In this document: in pieces, positions 29,486 through 29,652 of the stretch
How positions within the stretch are numbered: position 1 is the first letter of the stretch
How the letters are laid out: each line of letters opens with the position of its first letter
Assembly: GCA_019677205.1 (NCBI GenBank)
Contig: JAAMXY010002170.1
Span: forward strand, 6,036-35,687
Source: Pinguiococcus pyrenoidosus
Taxonomy: Eukaryota > Sar > Pinguiophyceae > Pinguiochrysidales > Pinguiochrysidaceae
Length of the DNA stretch: 29,652 bases
Direction: 5' to 3'
Translations under genes and position numbers: made by a program
The notes under the pieces: model-generated
What the model saw: only the letters and a program-made list of their open reading frames with translations
Databases searched by the model: none
Told to the model about the DNA's origin: nothing

Positions 29486-29652
29486 TCACAAGTCCATCAT
29501 CTTAAATGTGTTTGACGGTTTCACGTCGATATCGCGCACGGCATCATGATGGAAGACAACGAGGGGTTGCGGGGATTCTGCCTCCACATCGCTTTCATAC
29601 TTACCTGCCACGGCGTTGGTGCTGCTCACGAAGAGCGCTGCGCGGACGAGGA
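29486..29652 (-). CDS. Possible C-terminal fragment of a minus-strand gene cut by the window edge
   Basis: A minus-strand frame is open from the window edge to a TGA at 29486-29488, giving about 54 codons. Its first part uses GC-ending codons like the neighbours (LVRAALFVSSTNAVA) and reads like a membrane or signal segment. The rest (SPQPLVVFHHDAVRDIDV, then NTFKMMDL) is more ordinary. A strong donor-like GTAAGTATG occurs at 29604, so the exon could instead end at 29605 and the remaining frame be intronic. No family is recognised. It may be chance; the sequence beyond the edge would settle it. Confidence 0.3.
   Translation of the reverse strand, partial: LVRAALFVSSTNAVAGKYESDVEAESPQPLVVFHHDAVRDIDVKPSNTFKMMDL

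Noticed and set aside
29292-29549. An 85-codon plus-strand frame near the right edge
   Set aside because: Starts with GTG, low-information translation and overlaps other candidates; no support.
1-29652. tRNA genes, rRNA, CRISPR arrays, insertion sequences, viral genes
   Set aside because: No B-box-like GGTTCGANTCC with a matching acceptor stem, no regularly spaced repeats, no transposase or capsid/polymerase motifs were seen on either strand by eye.

Overview
This window looks like nuclear DNA of a photosynthetic eukaryote, probably an alga with a red-lineage secondary plastid (an ochrophyte such as a pelagophyte or dictyochophyte, or a haptophyte). The evidence is: GC-rich genes packed on both strands; 27 inferred spliceosomal introns, most 63-105 nt, with GT...AG ends and loose donors (GTGCGT, GTGAGG, GTACGC, GTAAGT); mitochondrial proteins (TIM23, MIC60); and three proteins with signal-peptide-type N-termini, two of them with a Phe just after the predicted cleavage site (AVA/FRA, AGA/FSL) as in ASAFAP-type plastid presequences. 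I cannot name the species. No prokaryotic operons, tRNA, rRNA, CRISPR array, insertion sequence or viral gene was seen.

Layout from left to right: TIM23 import channel (+, 5 exons, 248-1198); alanyl-tRNA synthetase (+, 1551-4901) with a separate plastid-presequence exon; DUR3-type urea symporter (-, 5500-7641, intronless); plastid-targeted SDR-like protein (+, 8813-10341); MIC60/mitofilin (+, 13 exons, 10762-13521); secreted GH79 glycosidase (-, 13810-15543, intronless); a threefold-repeat membrane protein of unknown family (+, 16179-18071); a voltage-sensor/class III cyclase fusion (+, 18660-22379); a 1386-residue IQ/WW/B-box protein (-, 22559-26793); a probable twin-arginine thylakoid-lumen protein (+, 27145-28155); an E2 ubiquitin-conjugating enzyme (-, 28459-29100); and the tail of a possible minus-strand gene at the right edge.

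The genes are mostly unrelated neighbours, as expected in a compact eukaryotic genome. Loose themes are organelle biogenesis (TIM23, MIC60, AlaRS, two plastid proteins) and nutrient acquisition or signalling (DUR3, GH79, cyclase). Four divergent pairs share upstream regions (7642-8812, 15544-16178, 26794-27144 and, if the edge fragment is not a gene start, only the E2 upstream at the end), and convergent pairs have short 3' gaps.

The observations most worth a second look are: the voltage-sensor cyclase whose two metal-binding Asp positions are Ile and Asn; the threefold-repeat membrane protein; the two-start architecture of AlaRS; the E2 with HPS in place of HPN; and the SDR-like plastid protein without a recognisable glycine-rich nucleotide loop. 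All exon joins were derived by hand from reading frame and splice dinucleotides and have not been checked against transcripts.
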